The notes: generated from the letters alone by a model not told the origin. Positions 36,544-45,941 are shown, counted from the first letter of the stretch. The stretch: 64,000 bases of DNA from Maricaulis sp. (GCA_017643585.1 JAEPND010000005.1:124001-188000), one strand, 5' to 3'. A program made the numbers and translations.

Positions 36544-37386
36544 ATGTTCCGCTTCAACGCCTACCTCTTCACCGCCGCCGCGATGGCCCTTATGGCATCG
36601 CCCGCCCTGGCCCAGTCCTCGGACTATTCCAACGGCATCGATTTTGTCGAAGTCCAGTCCAACATTCCGATGATCAACATCACCGTGCGCAATGTGGCCA
36701 ACAGTACGGATCCGGCTGATCGCGACCTGCGCGTTGTTTCGGCCAATCCGGAGTTTGAAATCTCCGGCCGCCTGGAATGCACCATATACGGTCCGGGGAA
36801 TTATGCGCGCGCCCACTCTGTCCGCGCGAGTTTTGGCACGCAATTGACCTTGCACGCGACCGGTGAAGGCATTGGTGTCCAGGACATGCTGGCCTTCTGG
36901 AAAAGCGATGAACAGGACTTTTCAGACCAGTATCGCTCCGCCAATTTCGAGCTCGACATGGAGATGGCGTTGCCGCAGCAAAAGAGCGGACTCGTCAGCT
37001 TCATGTGGAACCCGGTCGATTATGTCGAGGACCGCCTCGAGACCTATGTCGGGAACGGCGCAGGGTCGGACGCGGATTTCCTGCGACAGGATGATGTCTT
37101 CAACACCCAGCTGACCCTCAATGTGGTCGGCGAGTGCATGCGCAGCATTGGCAACAACACTTATCTGCGGGCCGGCTACCAGACCTATCCCGTCGCGATC
37201 AACATCTTCTACCAGGGCGATGACGACATTCAGGACGTCATTCAATCGGTGAGCAACGCAGACACTGTCGCCGCGCCGACGCCCAATCGCGCACGCCGGG
37301 CCACGACAACACGCGGCGCGGAAACAGCTCCACCGGCCCGCACCAGCCGCCCCGCCAGGGCGCGCACCCGCCAGAGCGACAACTGA
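36544..37386 (+). CDS. exported protein of unknown function
   Basis: The 280-residue product has a signal peptide (LFTAAAMALMASPALAQ) and a beta-rich mature region (INITVRNVANSTDPADRDLRVV). A low-complexity Arg/Ala/Thr/Pro tail from about residue 245 (RARRATTTRGAETAPPARTSR) is basic and probably disordered. I recognise no family. It has its own upstream region with palindromes and a clear terminator, so it is probably a single-gene unit. Confidence 0.65.
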   Translation: MFRFNAYLFTAAAMALMASPALAQSSDYSNGIDFVEVQSNIPMINITVRNVANSTDPADRDLRVVSANPEFEISGRLECTIYGPGNYARAHSVRASFGTQLTLHATGEGIGVQDMLAFWKSDEQDFSDQYRSANFELDMEMALPQQKSGLVSFMWNPVDYVEDRLETYVGNGAGSDADFLRQDDVFNTQLTLNVVGECMRSIGNNTYLRAGYQTYPVAINIFYQGDDDIQDVIQSVSNADTVAAPTPNRARRATTTRGAETAPPARTSRPARARTRQSDN

Positions 37387-37414
37387 TCAGCAAACACGGT
37401 GTTTGCTCCCCACT

Positions 37415-37444
37415 GGCCCGGTCTTGTACCGGGCCTTTTCTTTT
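37415..37444 (+). terminator. rho-independent terminator
   Basis: The 7-bp stem GGCCCGG / CCGGGCC with loop TCTTGTA is followed by TTTTCTTTT. It lies 29 bp past the exported-protein stop. Confidence 0.9.
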
Positions 37445-37485
37445 GACCGCTTGTCTCAAACCGCGACGCAGGACAAAGCTGGCAT

Positions 37486-39117
37486 GTGTCTGATTCATCT
37501 TCATCCAGCCCGCTGGAGCGCTTGGTTGGGGCCTTCCGCGATGGTCGCGGGCCAGCGCTCTGGCTGATGGGGTTACTCGTCGGCCTGGTCGCCGGTTATG
37601 CGACCCTGGGCCTGCGCCTCGGCATCGGGCTGGTCGAACAATTCGCGTTCGGCGTGACCGAAGAAACCCTTGCCAGCACCGCTGCGGACTGGCCGGTCTG
37701 GCGGCGCTGGTCGATCCCGGTGGTCACCGGCTTTGTCATTGCCTTCATGCTGCTGATCGGCGACCGGCTGGGCCTGTTGAAGAATTTCCGTTCGCGCGGT
37801 GTGCCGGACGTGATCGAGGCCCGTGCCGTCGGCAAAGGCCAGATCGAGCTGAAATCCGGGCTGTATTCGGCACTCATGGCGGCGATTTCCCTCGGCGGCG
37901 GCGGCAGCGCGGGCCGGGAAGGTCCGGCCGTCCACCTCGGAGGCACCTTTGCGTCGCTGATCTCGCGTCTCGTCGGGCTGAACGCGCGCGGCAGTCGCAT
38001 TCTCCTCGCCTGTGGTGCCGCAGCAGCGGTCTCGGCGAGTTTCAATGCCCCGGTCGCCGGAGCGCTGTTCGCCTTCGAGGTGATCCTTGGGCACTACGCC
38101 CTGCGCTCCATTGCCCCCGTCGCCGTCTCCAGCGTGGTGGGCGCGCTCGTCGTGCGTCACCATCTCGGCCAGGACCAGATTTTCGGCTTTCTGGCCATGC
38201 ACCAGACCCATGTCTGGGACTTTCCGGCGGCCGCCCTGCTGGGGATAACCGCCGCCGGGCTGGCCGTCTTGTTCAATCGCGGGGTGATGCATGGCGGAAG
38301 CTATGTCGAACGCCTTGCGCGACGCTTCAGCATTCCGCTGTGGAGCTTGCCTATACCCGGCGGCCTGCTTGTCGGGCTCATCGCCATTTTCGCGCCTGAA
38401 GTACTCGGCGTGGGTTATGAACCGACGTCCAACGCCCTGGCGACACGTTATGTCTTCGGCGAGCTAATTATCCTGCTGATCCTGAAAACCCTGGCCACCC
38501 ATATCACCCTCGCCTTCCGATTCGCTGGCGGCGTGTTTTCGCCCTCGATGTATCTCGGAGCGATGCTGGGTTCGGCCTTCGGGCTGGTCATGGTCAGCCT
38601 CCTGGGCGGCCAGACTGCCGGGGCGGGCTTTTTCGCCGTGATCGGCATGGGTGCAGTCGCCGGTGCCGTGCTGGGCGCTCCGCTGTCCACGACGCTGATC
38701 GTTTTTGAACTCACCGCCAGCTATGAGGCTTCCGTGGCTGTCCTCGTAGCAGTGTCCCTGGCGACAGTGCTGACACAATCTGCACAGGGGGGCTCCCTGT
38801 TCCAGAAACAGGTCATGCGGCGTGGCTACGACATTTCCGGTGGCTCCAGCCGCCTTGTCCTGCAGACGGTCCGTGTGCGCGAATTCATGATGCCCCTGGG
38901 CGATTGGACCACTGATCAGATCAAGGATGAGACCTGCCTCTACGAGGACGACACGCTGGGCAAGGCGATGGGCGTCATGGATGCGGAACAGTTGGAGGGT
39001 GCTGCCGTGCGCCAGAGAGGCGGCGAGGACCCCGTCATTGGCTGGATCACCAAGGCCGATGCCCAGGCGGCCTATGCCAAGGCGCTGGCCGAGATCAGCG
39101 AGGAAGAACATCGCTAG
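37486..39117 (+). CDS. ClC-family chloride channel/antiporter with C-terminal CBS-like region
   Basis: The 543-residue protein has the ClC core: GSAGREGPAVH with the gating Glu145, the 'SFNAPVAGALFAFEV' selectivity segment and 'GGVFSPSMYLGAMLG'. The C-terminal 100 residues (VREFMMPLGDWTTDQIKDET) resemble a single, shortened CBS pair. The start is GTG 37486 with AGGA upstream. It exports or exchanges chloride across the inner membrane; transporter or channel mode cannot be told. A terminator just upstream isolates it from the previous gene. Confidence 0.92.
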   Translation: MSDSSSSSPLERLVGAFRDGRGPALWLMGLLVGLVAGYATLGLRLGIGLVEQFAFGVTEETLASTAADWPVWRRWSIPVVTGFVIAFMLLIGDRLGLLKNFRSRGVPDVIEARAVGKGQIELKSGLYSALMAAISLGGGGSAGREGPAVHLGGTFASLISRLVGLNARGSRILLACGAAAAVSASFNAPVAGALFAFEVILGHYALRSIAPVAVSSVVGALVVRHHLGQDQIFGFLAMHQTHVWDFPAAALLGITAAGLAVLFNRGVMHGGSYVERLARRFSIPLWSLPIPGGLLVGLIAIFAPEVLGVGYEPTSNALATRYVFGELIILLILKTLATHITLAFRFAGGVFSPSMYLGAMLGSAFGLVMVSLLGGQTAGAGFFAVIGMGAVAGAVLGAPLSTTLIVFELTASYEASVAVLVAVSLATVLTQSAQGGSLFQKQVMRRGYDISGGSSRLVLQTVRVREFMMPLGDWTTDQIKDETCLYEDDTLGKAMGVMDAEQLEGAAVRQRGGEDPVIGWITKADAQAAYAKALAEISEEEHR

Positions 39118-39184
39118 TCATAAACTGCAGCTTGTTTGAATAGGATAATTCTTCTGTAAGGATGTTGGTTTAACACAATCCAAC

Positions 39185-39715
39185 ATGGAGATGGGTGGCT
39201 TGGATCCCAACGCCGGGGTGGGCGCAGTATTTGGTGAGGGTGTTCTTGCGCCCGACGCCTTGCGTGCGGCCAATATCAATCCTGTCACCGGCCTCGCGAC
39301 GGACTATCTCAACCACTTCAATGAAGTTGTCATGCTGATGGAGATGCTTCCGGACATGCGCGATTGCGCGGAAGACGTCCTGGAGTGGAAACCTGCCAGC
39401 TATATCGAGCATTTCGAGATGTCCGCCTTCAAGGATCGTGACCTTGCCGTGATCGCCTATGAGGCCGCTCCGCGGGCCGTTCGAGTGCACCTCGAAACGC
39501 TGATCCTGCAGATTGATGACGAGGTGCAGCGGGCCCAGGACTTCCTGCGTGCCGCGGCCAGTCCGGAGATCTGTCAGGAAGTCGCGCGCATGGCAACGGA
39601 AGAGATCAAGCCGCTGATCGCCGCCGCTTCAGGCGCAATCAACGGGCAGGCTGAAAACGACGCCGATTACGAAGATGAGTCGGTTCAGGCTGATATCGAC
39701 GCCCTCTTCGGCTAA
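39185..39715 (+). CDS. unknown protein with FliM/CheZ-like C-terminal peptide
   Basis: The 176-residue, acidic protein has no signal peptide. Its central part is helical (NHFNEVVMLMEMLPDMRDCAEDVLEWKPASYIEHFE). The C-terminus SVQADIDALFG (166-176) closely resembles the CheY-binding peptide at the FliM N-terminus (SQxEIDALL) and the CheZ tail. It is followed by a second small unknown gene and a hemerythrin gene on the same strand. The link to motility is inference from that short motif. Confidence 0.65.
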   Translation: MEMGGLDPNAGVGAVFGEGVLAPDALRAANINPVTGLATDYLNHFNEVVMLMEMLPDMRDCAEDVLEWKPASYIEHFEMSAFKDRDLAVIAYEAAPRAVRVHLETLILQIDDEVQRAQDFLRAAASPEICQEVARMATEEIKPLIAAASGAINGQAENDADYEDESVQADIDALFG

Positions 39716-39813
39716 GCCGCCCACCACCCGGTAATATTATATAATAAGTGGCAATCCTGCAGGATGCACGCAAGGGTGCCGCATGGTTAAATTCCAAAGC
39801 GGCGACTAACACC

Positions 39814-40164
39814 ATGGCAGCTCTCTCGGTAATCCCCTCGCGTACCGCCAAGCTCAGTAGCGATATCGATACGCTCATCGTGCATCTGCGCCTCGCCCAG
39901 GATTACGGTAGTGACAGCCCCCGCATCCTGATGCTGATCAATGACCTAGTCTGCACTTATGAAGACTTGTTCGAGGCCTTTGAAGGCGACTTGTCCGAAC
40001 AGGGCGGACGGCAGCTGGGCATGATCCGCACACTGCACGAGCAATTCCTTGTCGACCTGGTGGAGTTTGCTGAAATGATCCGCTTTGACAATGGCGAATT
40101 CCCGAATGGCTTTTTCTCATTCGTGGAACTGGGACCCTACGTGCAGCCCTCGCTCGCGGCCTAG
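39814..40164 (+). CDS. unknown small helical protein
   Basis: The product is 116 residues from ATG 39814 (MAALSVIPS); an in-frame GTG at 39748 would add 22 codons with poorer codon use. It is predicted to be helical (TAKLSSDIDTLIVHLRLAQDYG, DLVCTYEDLFEAFEGDL, IRTLHEQFLVDLVEFAEMIRF). No family is recognised. It lies 98 bp after the FliM-like-tail gene and 92 bp before the hemerythrin gene. Confidence 0.6.
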   Translation: MAALSVIPSRTAKLSSDIDTLIVHLRLAQDYGSDSPRILMLINDLVCTYEDLFEAFEGDLSEQGGRQLGMIRTLHEQFLVDLVEFAEMIRFDNGEFPNGFFSFVELGPYVQPSLAA

Positions 40165-40256
40165 GCGCGACCGGTCGTCATACACGCACACCCACTTACC
40201 TCACTTTTATTCCGGTTTATCATCGTTGCCCAAAGCAACTGGATGGAGACCTGCCC

Positions 40257-40667
40257 ATGCCCCTGATGAATTGGGACAACTCGCTGGATGTCGGCGTGGC
40301 CAAGATGAATGACGAACATCAGCAAATCCTGGCCTTGATGAACCAGGTCTATGACGCCCGGGAAGCGGATCAGAAGGGCCCCGAGGTCCTGCACCTCGTC
40401 GACCGTCTCGGAGAAGTCACCATCGCCCATTTCCGCGATGAAGAAGCCTACATGGAAGAAACCGGCTATGCCGGCATCACCTCGCACAAGCTGATCCACA
40501 AGGACCTGCTGGACAAGTTCACGGGCTTTGCGACCGAAATCCGCGCCAAGGGCGGTGAGGTTCCGGAAAAATTCCTGACCTTTCTCAAACTCTGGCTGAC
40601 GGCGCTTATCCGGGGGATTGATATGAAGTACGGCCCGAAGGCTGCCACGCTCAAGCAAGTCGGCTAG
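40257..40667 (+). CDS. bacteriohemerythrin-like protein lacking one iron ligand
   Basis: The 136-residue four-helix protein has the hemerythrin ligand set His21 (NDEHQQI), His58 and Glu62 (HFRDEE), His77 and His81 (SHKLIHKD) and Asp122. In the usual W-L-x-x-H-I-x-x-x-D motif the His is replaced by Leu117 (WLTALIRGID). Normal members bind oxygen at a di-iron site. With one ligand missing this protein may have altered iron binding. It ends in an 8-bp tandem repeat shared with the convergent gene. Confidence 0.88.
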   Translation: MPLMNWDNSLDVGVAKMNDEHQQILALMNQVYDAREADQKGPEVLHLVDRLGEVTIAHFRDEEAYMEETGYAGITSHKLIHKDLLDKFTGFATEIRAKGGEVPEKFLTFLKLWLTALIRGIDMKYGPKAATLKQVG

Positions 40668-40671
40668 TCGG

Positions 40672-41331
40672 CTAGTCGATAAAAAAGCTGAGGAATTTTT
40701 CGATACGCTCTGGCTCAACGGCGGATCCATCGCACCCGCTATAGTCGATGTTTGCTTCAAGTGCCGAGCTTGCTGTCTGCCAGTACCAGCAAGGACGTTG
40801 TTCACCCTCCGCGTGACCCGACACGAGCTGATCGCCAAACAAAAAGGCCGAGACGGTGCTCTCTCCCGGTCTCACTCGCCGACGAGAGCCCTCTCCTCGC
40901 TCCTCAATTTCTGTTACGAGCTCGCCCCTGACCAGATGGCGGCCAGCAGCCTGGTCGGAGACTACAAATATTGACCAGACCGATCCATCCTCCCACCTCT
41001 CTTCAAGCAGTATCTCTTCCTGGCCGTCTTGATTTACATCGACCACATAAATTCCAATCGGGTTTTGCAGGGGGCCAAAGTTGAGGCTGTTCGCCGCAAG
41101 AGAAGGGCCTTCGATTTCCCAGTAAATGTTGAGGAACCGCTCGCCCATAGCGCGATGCACTCCGAGCCGGAACTCGCCGCCCGCTGCGCGGATTGGAGGC
41201 CCGACCAGCATCGCTTCTGGCGCGGGCGCGGTCGAGAAGGTTTCCGCGACAGCGCCATCGAGGTGTTGAGCACCAACAGTTCGGGCAAAAGCAAACACCG
41301 CCATGACCCCGAACAAAAAACGAACAAACAC
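40672..41331 (-). CDS. exported protein of unknown function
   Basis: The 219-residue product has a signal peptide (FLFGVMAVFAFARTVGA). The mature part contains IYVVDVNQDGQEEILLEERWEDG, resembling an FG-GAP/VCBS-like calcium loop, and four cysteines near the end. It starts at GTG 41331 with GGAGGG upstream. It is divergent from the helicase gene (88 bp) and convergent with the hemerythrin gene, whose stop is five bases away. Confidence 0.6.
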   Translation of the reverse strand: MFVRFLFGVMAVFAFARTVGAQHLDGAVAETFSTAPAPEAMLVGPPIRAAGGEFRLGVHRAMGERFLNIYWEIEGPSLAANSLNFGPLQNPIGIYVVDVNQDGQEEILLEERWEDGSVWSIFVVSDQAAGRHLVRGELVTEIEERGEGSRRRVRPGESTVSAFLFGDQLVSGHAEGEQRPCWYWQTASSALEANIDYSGCDGSAVEPERIEKFLSFFID

Positions 41332-41419
41332 ACATCCCTCCCTTGGGAAATGGCCGCAATCGGTCCAGACTGGCTCGATTATCGACTCGTTTTATCGACT
41401 GCCAAGACCCTAGATTGTG

Positions 41420-43711
41420 ATGTCCGAACTTTCCATCTCCGACATGGCGCGCCCGGCGCCGCCCTCGCCTTATCTTGAAGGGCTCAATGCCGAACAGCGC
41501 GAAGCGGTCGAGGCCGTAGAGGGTCCGGTCCTTGTGCTGGCCGGTGCTGGCACGGGCAAGACACGGGTGCTGACCACCCGCCTGGCGCATATCCTGGCGA
41601 CCGGTCGGGCCCGGCCCTGGCAGATCCTGTCGGTGACCTTTACCAACAAGGCCGCGCGGGAGATGAAGGAACGGGTCGGCAAGATCATCGGTGAGGCGGT
41701 CGAGGGCGTTCCGTGGCTCGGCACATTCCACTCGATCTCCGCCCAGATCCTGCGCCGCCATGCTGAACTGGTCGGGCTGAAGTCCAATTTCACCATCCTG
41801 GATACGGATGACCAGCTGCGCCTTTTGAAACAGATCATCCAGGCCGAGAATATCGACGAGAAACGCTGGACGCCGCGCCATCTCGCCTCGCTGATCGATG
41901 GCTGGAAAAACCGTGGGCTCAAGCCGGAACAGCTGAGCGAAGAGGACAAGTGGACCTTTGCCGAAGGCCGTGGCCAGGGCCTCTACACCATCTACCAGGA
42001 ACGCCTGAAAACGCTCAATTGCTGTGACTTCGGGGACTTGCTGCTGCACACCCTGCACATCTTCAAGGACCACACCGATGTGCTGGCCGAGTATCACAAG
42101 AAATTCCGCTACATCCTGGTCGACGAGTACCAGGACACCAACGTCTCCCAGTATCTCTGGCTGCGCCTTCTGGCCCAGGGCACGGGCAATATCTGTTGTG
42201 TGGGCGATGACGACCAGTCGATTTATGGCTGGCGCGGTGCCGAGGTCGACAACATCCTGCGCTTCGAGAAGGACTTCCCCGGCGCTCATGTCGTCCGCCT
42301 GGAACGCAATTACCGCTCGACCGGGCATATCCTGGCTGCCGCCTCCGGGCTGATCGCGGCCAATCGCTCCCGCCTCGGCAAGACGCTCTGGACCGAGGAT
42401 GATGGCGGCGAGAAAGTCCAGGTGCGCGGTATCTGGGATGGCGAGGCGGAAGCGCGTTTCATCGCCGAGGAAATCGAGAACTGGAGCTCCAAGGGCCGCT
42501 ATTATTCCGACGCCGCGGTGCTGGTTCGCGCCTCCTGGCAGATGCGCGCCTTCGAGGACCGTTTCATCATGCTGGGCCTGCCCTACAAGGTGATCGGCGG
42601 CCCGCGCTTCTTCGAGCGCGCGGAAGTGCGCGATGCCCACGCCTATCTGCGCCTCGTCCGGTCACCGGAAGATGATCTCGCCTTTGAACGCATCGTCAAC
42701 ACGCCCAAGCGCGGTATTGGCGATACCACCGTGCAGAAAATCGCCGTCGCAGCGCGCTCGATGCAGGTCCCCATGACCGAGGCCGCCCGCCGCATGGTCG
42801 GCACGGATGAAATCCGCGGCAAGGCGCGCACGGCGCTGCTGGTCTTCCTGCGCGATCTGGAGCGCTGGCGGGAACAGTCCGAACAATCGCGCCTGGATGA
42901 ACTGGCCGAGATCGTGCTGGACGAAAGCGGCTATACCGCCATGTGGCGCGAGGACAAGACACCCCAGGCGGCAGGCCGTCTGGAGAACCTCAAGGAACTC
43001 ATCCGCTCCATGGGCGAATGGGAAACCCTGGAAGCCTATCTGGAACATGTCTCCCTGGTCACCGATGCAGATCGCACGACCGAGGAGGACGAAGTCTCCC
43101 TGATGACGCTGCACGCGGCCAAGGGCCTGGAATTCCCGCTCGTCTTCCTGCCTGGCTGGGAAGAAACCGTCTTCCCCTCCCAGCGCTCGCTGGATGAAGG
43201 TGGCACGCGTTCGCTCGAGGAGGAACGCCGCCTGGCCTATGTCGGCATCACCCGCGCCCGCGAACAGGCCGTCATTTCCTTCACCGCCAACCGCATGATC
43301 TATGGCCGCTGGCAGGCCGTCATCCCGTCGCGTTTTATCGACGAACTGCCCGTCGATCACGTCGAGGCCAGGTCCGAGACCGGCTATTATGACGGCGGCC
43401 CCGGACGCGAAAGCTTCACCGCCAATGCCGATCCGATGGCCTCGAGCTATTCCTCGCCTGGCTGGAAACGCTACCAGGCCAACACCCAGTCCGGCCGCCG
43501 CTCCGACCCGCCGACGATCAACGCCAAGGCCAAGATCATTTCCAGCGGCGGATCCGACAAGAACGGCAAGTGGAAAGCCGGCGATCGCGTCTTCCACGAC
43601 AAGTTCGGCTATGGAACGGTCAAGAAGGCCGATGGCGAGAAATACTCCGTCCAGTTCGACAAGGCCGGCCTGAAAAAGGTGGTGGAGAGCTTCCTGAGAG
43701 ATCTGCCTTGA
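41420..43711 (+). CDS. uvrD: UvrD/PcrA-type superfamily 1 DNA helicase
   Basis: The 763-residue helicase has Walker A AGAGTGKT (41-48), motif Ia VTFTNKAAREMKERV, the DEYQDTN Walker B, GDDDQSIYGWRGA, LERNYRST and the C-terminal motif VSLMTLHAAKGLEFPLVFLPG and YVGITRAR. The C-terminus ends in the Tudor-like UvrD/PcrA element (WKAGDRVFHDKFGYGTV). It unwinds DNA 3' to 5' in repair and replication restart. ATG 41420 is used; a GTG three bases earlier is less likely. The uvrD rather than pcrA symbol is conventional for proteobacteria. Confidence 0.95.
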   Translation: MSELSISDMARPAPPSPYLEGLNAEQREAVEAVEGPVLVLAGAGTGKTRVLTTRLAHILATGRARPWQILSVTFTNKAAREMKERVGKIIGEAVEGVPWLGTFHSISAQILRRHAELVGLKSNFTILDTDDQLRLLKQIIQAENIDEKRWTPRHLASLIDGWKNRGLKPEQLSEEDKWTFAEGRGQGLYTIYQERLKTLNCCDFGDLLLHTLHIFKDHTDVLAEYHKKFRYILVDEYQDTNVSQYLWLRLLAQGTGNICCVGDDDQSIYGWRGAEVDNILRFEKDFPGAHVVRLERNYRSTGHILAAASGLIAANRSRLGKTLWTEDDGGEKVQVRGIWDGEAEARFIAEEIENWSSKGRYYSDAAVLVRASWQMRAFEDRFIMLGLPYKVIGGPRFFERAEVRDAHAYLRLVRSPEDDLAFERIVNTPKRGIGDTTVQKIAVAARSMQVPMTEAARRMVGTDEIRGKARTALLVFLRDLERWREQSEQSRLDELAEIVLDESGYTAMWREDKTPQAAGRLENLKELIRSMGEWETLEAYLEHVSLVTDADRTTEEDEVSLMTLHAAKGLEFPLVFLPGWEETVFPSQRSLDEGGTRSLEEERRLAYVGITRAREQAVISFTANRMIYGRWQAVIPSRFIDELPVDHVEARSETGYYDGGPGRESFTANADPMASSYSSPGWKRYQANTQSGRRSDPPTINAKAKIISSGGSDKNGKWKAGDRVFHDKFGYGTVKKADGEKYSVQFDKAGLKKVVESFLRDLP

Positions 43712-44358
43712 GCCTTTTGTTCGCCTTGGCGGCGCTGGGCACGGTGGAAGGCTGGGCTTGGCCGGTCGAAGGCGACGCCTGCCGCGAGCCCCTGTTCAGC
43801 TATGCTGGCCCGGCCGACGCGGATGGGAGAATTCACCCAGAGAGACCACCCCTGGAAGACGTGAGCGCGATCTTTCCGCTGGGAGCTTTCTCCCCGTTTG
43901 TTTGCACATGGTACTCGAACCATTTGACCGTGCTTCAAGAGCGCGCGTTGCCGCGCACACGGGGGGCCATTGTGGCACGTTTCACGTGGCTCCGAACCTT
44001 TCATGCGCCGATGAGTTTCCGCGTAACCATGTCGACCGACAGCTCAATGGGCACGCTTCAGATCAAAACGGCGAGCGGCCTCGGTGGTTATCATCCCGGT
44101 GTACTTCAGTCCTCAACCGAGCAGCCGTTCACCGCGGATCAGTCAATGATGTTTCTGACAAGGCTCGGCGAAGCTGATATTTGCGCTTCGCAAGAAACAG
44201 AGAACACAGGCACTGACGGCGCAGAATGGATATTCGAATACGCTGATACCGACCTCTATTGTTTGGTTGTTGCACATTCGCCTACCCATGGAGAGCTCAT
44301 GGAGTTGGGCGAGTGGCTTATTGATTTCGCGAGCGTCCCAGCAGACGAGCGGTACTGA
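43708..44358 (+). CDS. exported protein, paralogue of the protein at 45979-46563
   Basis: The start is TTG 43708, overlapping the helicase stop (TTGA), which gives a 216-residue product with a short signal peptide (LSLLFALAALGTVEG). A reading from further upstream would use helicase DNA in another frame. The C-terminal part (GTDGAEWIFEYADTDLYCLV) matches GLDGSTWTFEFADTARYCAH in the second copy, and both begin with a Trp/Pro and Cys segment. Function unknown. Coupling to uvrD is probably incidental. Confidence 0.6.
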   Translation: MSLLFALAALGTVEGWAWPVEGDACREPLFSYAGPADADGRIHPERPPLEDVSAIFPLGAFSPFVCTWYSNHLTVLQERALPRTRGAIVARFTWLRTFHAPMSFRVTMSTDSSMGTLQIKTASGLGGYHPGVLQSSTEQPFTADQSMMFLTRLGEADICASQETENTGTDGAEWIFEYADTDLYCLVVAHSPTHGELMELGEWLIDFASVPADERY

Positions 44359-44543
44359 CGGCCGCTCCAGCTCCTGCGGCAGCCCTAAGCCTGATGTCCC
44401 GCTAAGCTCTTCGCGACAATCAGGCAGAAGCTCTCCCTTGAACATCGATATTCAGGCAAGCAGTGCGCTTATGGTTTGCGCCGGAGGGCTAACCCGGCGC
44501 ATGATGAGTCCACAGTTCCCAGCGTCGCAGAAGCAAGATTCCC

Positions 44544-45023
44544 ATGACCCTGCTTGCCAACATCATCTGGTTCGTCCTCGGCGGCTTTTTTGTCGGCCTG
44601 CTCTACCTGCTGGGCGCGATCATCCTGTTTCCGCTCCTGCCGTTCCTGTTGCCGATGATCGGTTACAGCTTCTGGCCGTTCGGGCGGCGGCCGGTCTCCA
44701 AACAGGCCGTGAATGCCTATAAGCAGGCCAATGGGCAGGAACCTGATCCGGATGATTTCGAGACCGCCGGCGGTGTGGTGAAATTCCTTGCCAATGTTGT
44801 CTGGCTTTTGACGTTCGGCTGGATGCTGGCGATCTCTCACCTGTTGTGGGGGCTGATGAACCTGATCGCCTGTCTGCCGATCATCACCATCCCGATCTGT
44901 CTGCCCAATGCCATGGCGCATTTCAAACTGGCGCCCGTCGCCCTGACCCCGTTCGGTGTCAAGATCGTGCCGACCGCCCTGGCCGAGGAAATCGACCTGG
45001 AACACGCCAAGGCAAAGCTCTAG
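44544..45023 (+). CDS. YccF domain membrane protein
   Basis: The 159-residue protein has two halves of the YccF type: LLANIIWFVLGGFFVGLLYLLGA and FLANVVWLLTFGWMLAISHLLWG, each followed by a hydrophobic segment (about four to five in total), then IITIPICLPNAMAHFKLAPVALTPFG. YccF is a conserved inner-membrane protein of unknown function. It precedes prmA by 57 bp. Confidence 0.85.
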   Translation: MTLLANIIWFVLGGFFVGLLYLLGAIILFPLLPFLLPMIGYSFWPFGRRPVSKQAVNAYKQANGQEPDPDDFETAGGVVKFLANVVWLLTFGWMLAISHLLWGLMNLIACLPIITIPICLPNAMAHFKLAPVALTPFGVKIVPTALAEEIDLEHAKAKL

Positions 45024-45080
45024 GGAGCTTGATCTTCCGGTCAGACCAGTCCACACACCGCCGCCAGAAAAGGACATTCC

Positions 45081-45941
45081 ATGACAACTCTCTGGCGCCT
45101 CTCTGCGCATTCCGACTTCGCCCAGCTGGCGAACATCGTCGAACATCTTGATGCGATTGGCATTGAGGGCATGACGTCCTGGTCGATCTTCGACGAAGGC
45201 GAAGTCGCGCGTCTCGACCTGATCTTCGAGGCCGAACCTGATCTTGCCATGGTGCGCCGGATGGCGGGCCTGCCGGACAGCATGGAGATCGAGAGCGCCG
45301 CGATGCCGGACGAGGACTGGGTGAAACTCTCCCTCGCCGGTCTCAAGATTGTCGAAGCGGGCCGGTTCGTACTGTTTGGCGAGCACCAGCGCGACGAGGC
45401 ACCAAGCGACAAGACCCACCTGGAAATCGAGGCTGGCCCCGCTTTTGGCACGGGCCATCACGGCACTACCCGCGGCTGTCTGCTGGCCTTCGACGAGATA
45501 CTGGATGCAGGCGAGACACCGGCAACGGTATTCGACCTGGGCTGTGGAACGGCCGCACTGGCCATCGCAGCCGCGAAGACCCTGCCGGGCGCTGAAATCC
45601 TCGCCTCGGACATTGATCCGGAAGCGGTTGAGGAAAGCCAGGCCAATTGCACCAAGAACGGCACGCCGGGCATCGACTGTTTTGTCGCCGAGGGTTTGGA
45701 CCATGCCAAGCTGGCGGGACGTGAATTCGAGCTGATCTTCGCCAACATCCTGGCCGGACCGCTGGTCGAACTGGCGCCGGGGATCGCCAGATCCCTCACC
45801 CCGGGCGGCAAGGTCATCCTGTCCGGCCTGCTCACCGAACAGGAAGAGTGGGTGCGAACAGCCTATGAGACAGCCGGCCTGAAGGTCACCCGCCGCGAGC
45901 CGATCGAGGGCTGGGAAACGCTGGTCGCGCAGCGGGGCTGA
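45081..45941 (+). CDS. prmA: ribosomal protein L11 methyltransferase PrmA
   Basis: The 286-residue protein has a PrmA N-terminal domain that binds L11 and a SAM-binding domain: PAFGTGHHGTTRGCLLAF, VFDLGCGTAALAIAAAK, and the N-I-L-A motif (IFANILAGPLVELAPGI) that replaces NPPY. It trimethylates L11. ATG 45081 follows AAAGGA. It lies between two paralogous exported-protein genes. Confidence 0.94.
   Translation: MTTLWRLSAHSDFAQLANIVEHLDAIGIEGMTSWSIFDEGEVARLDLIFEAEPDLAMVRRMAGLPDSMEIESAAMPDEDWVKLSLAGLKIVEAGRFVLFGEHQRDEAPSDKTHLEIEAGPAFGTGHHGTTRGCLLAFDEILDAGETPATVFDLGCGTAALAIAAAKTLPGAEILASDIDPEAVEESQANCTKNGTPGIDCFVAEGLDHAKLAGREFELIFANILAGPLVELAPGIARSLTPGGKVILSGLLTEQEEWVRTAYETAGLKVTRREPIEGWETLVAQRG

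Noticed and set aside
41003-42640. Open frame of about 545 codons antisense to the helicase gene
   Set aside because: The helicase has all superfamily 1 motifs in the other direction; no domain is visible here.
44469-45704. Open frame of about 410 codons antisense to yccF and prmA
   Set aside because: Both underlying genes are clear family members; the antisense product is Gly/Arg/Gln-rich without motifs.
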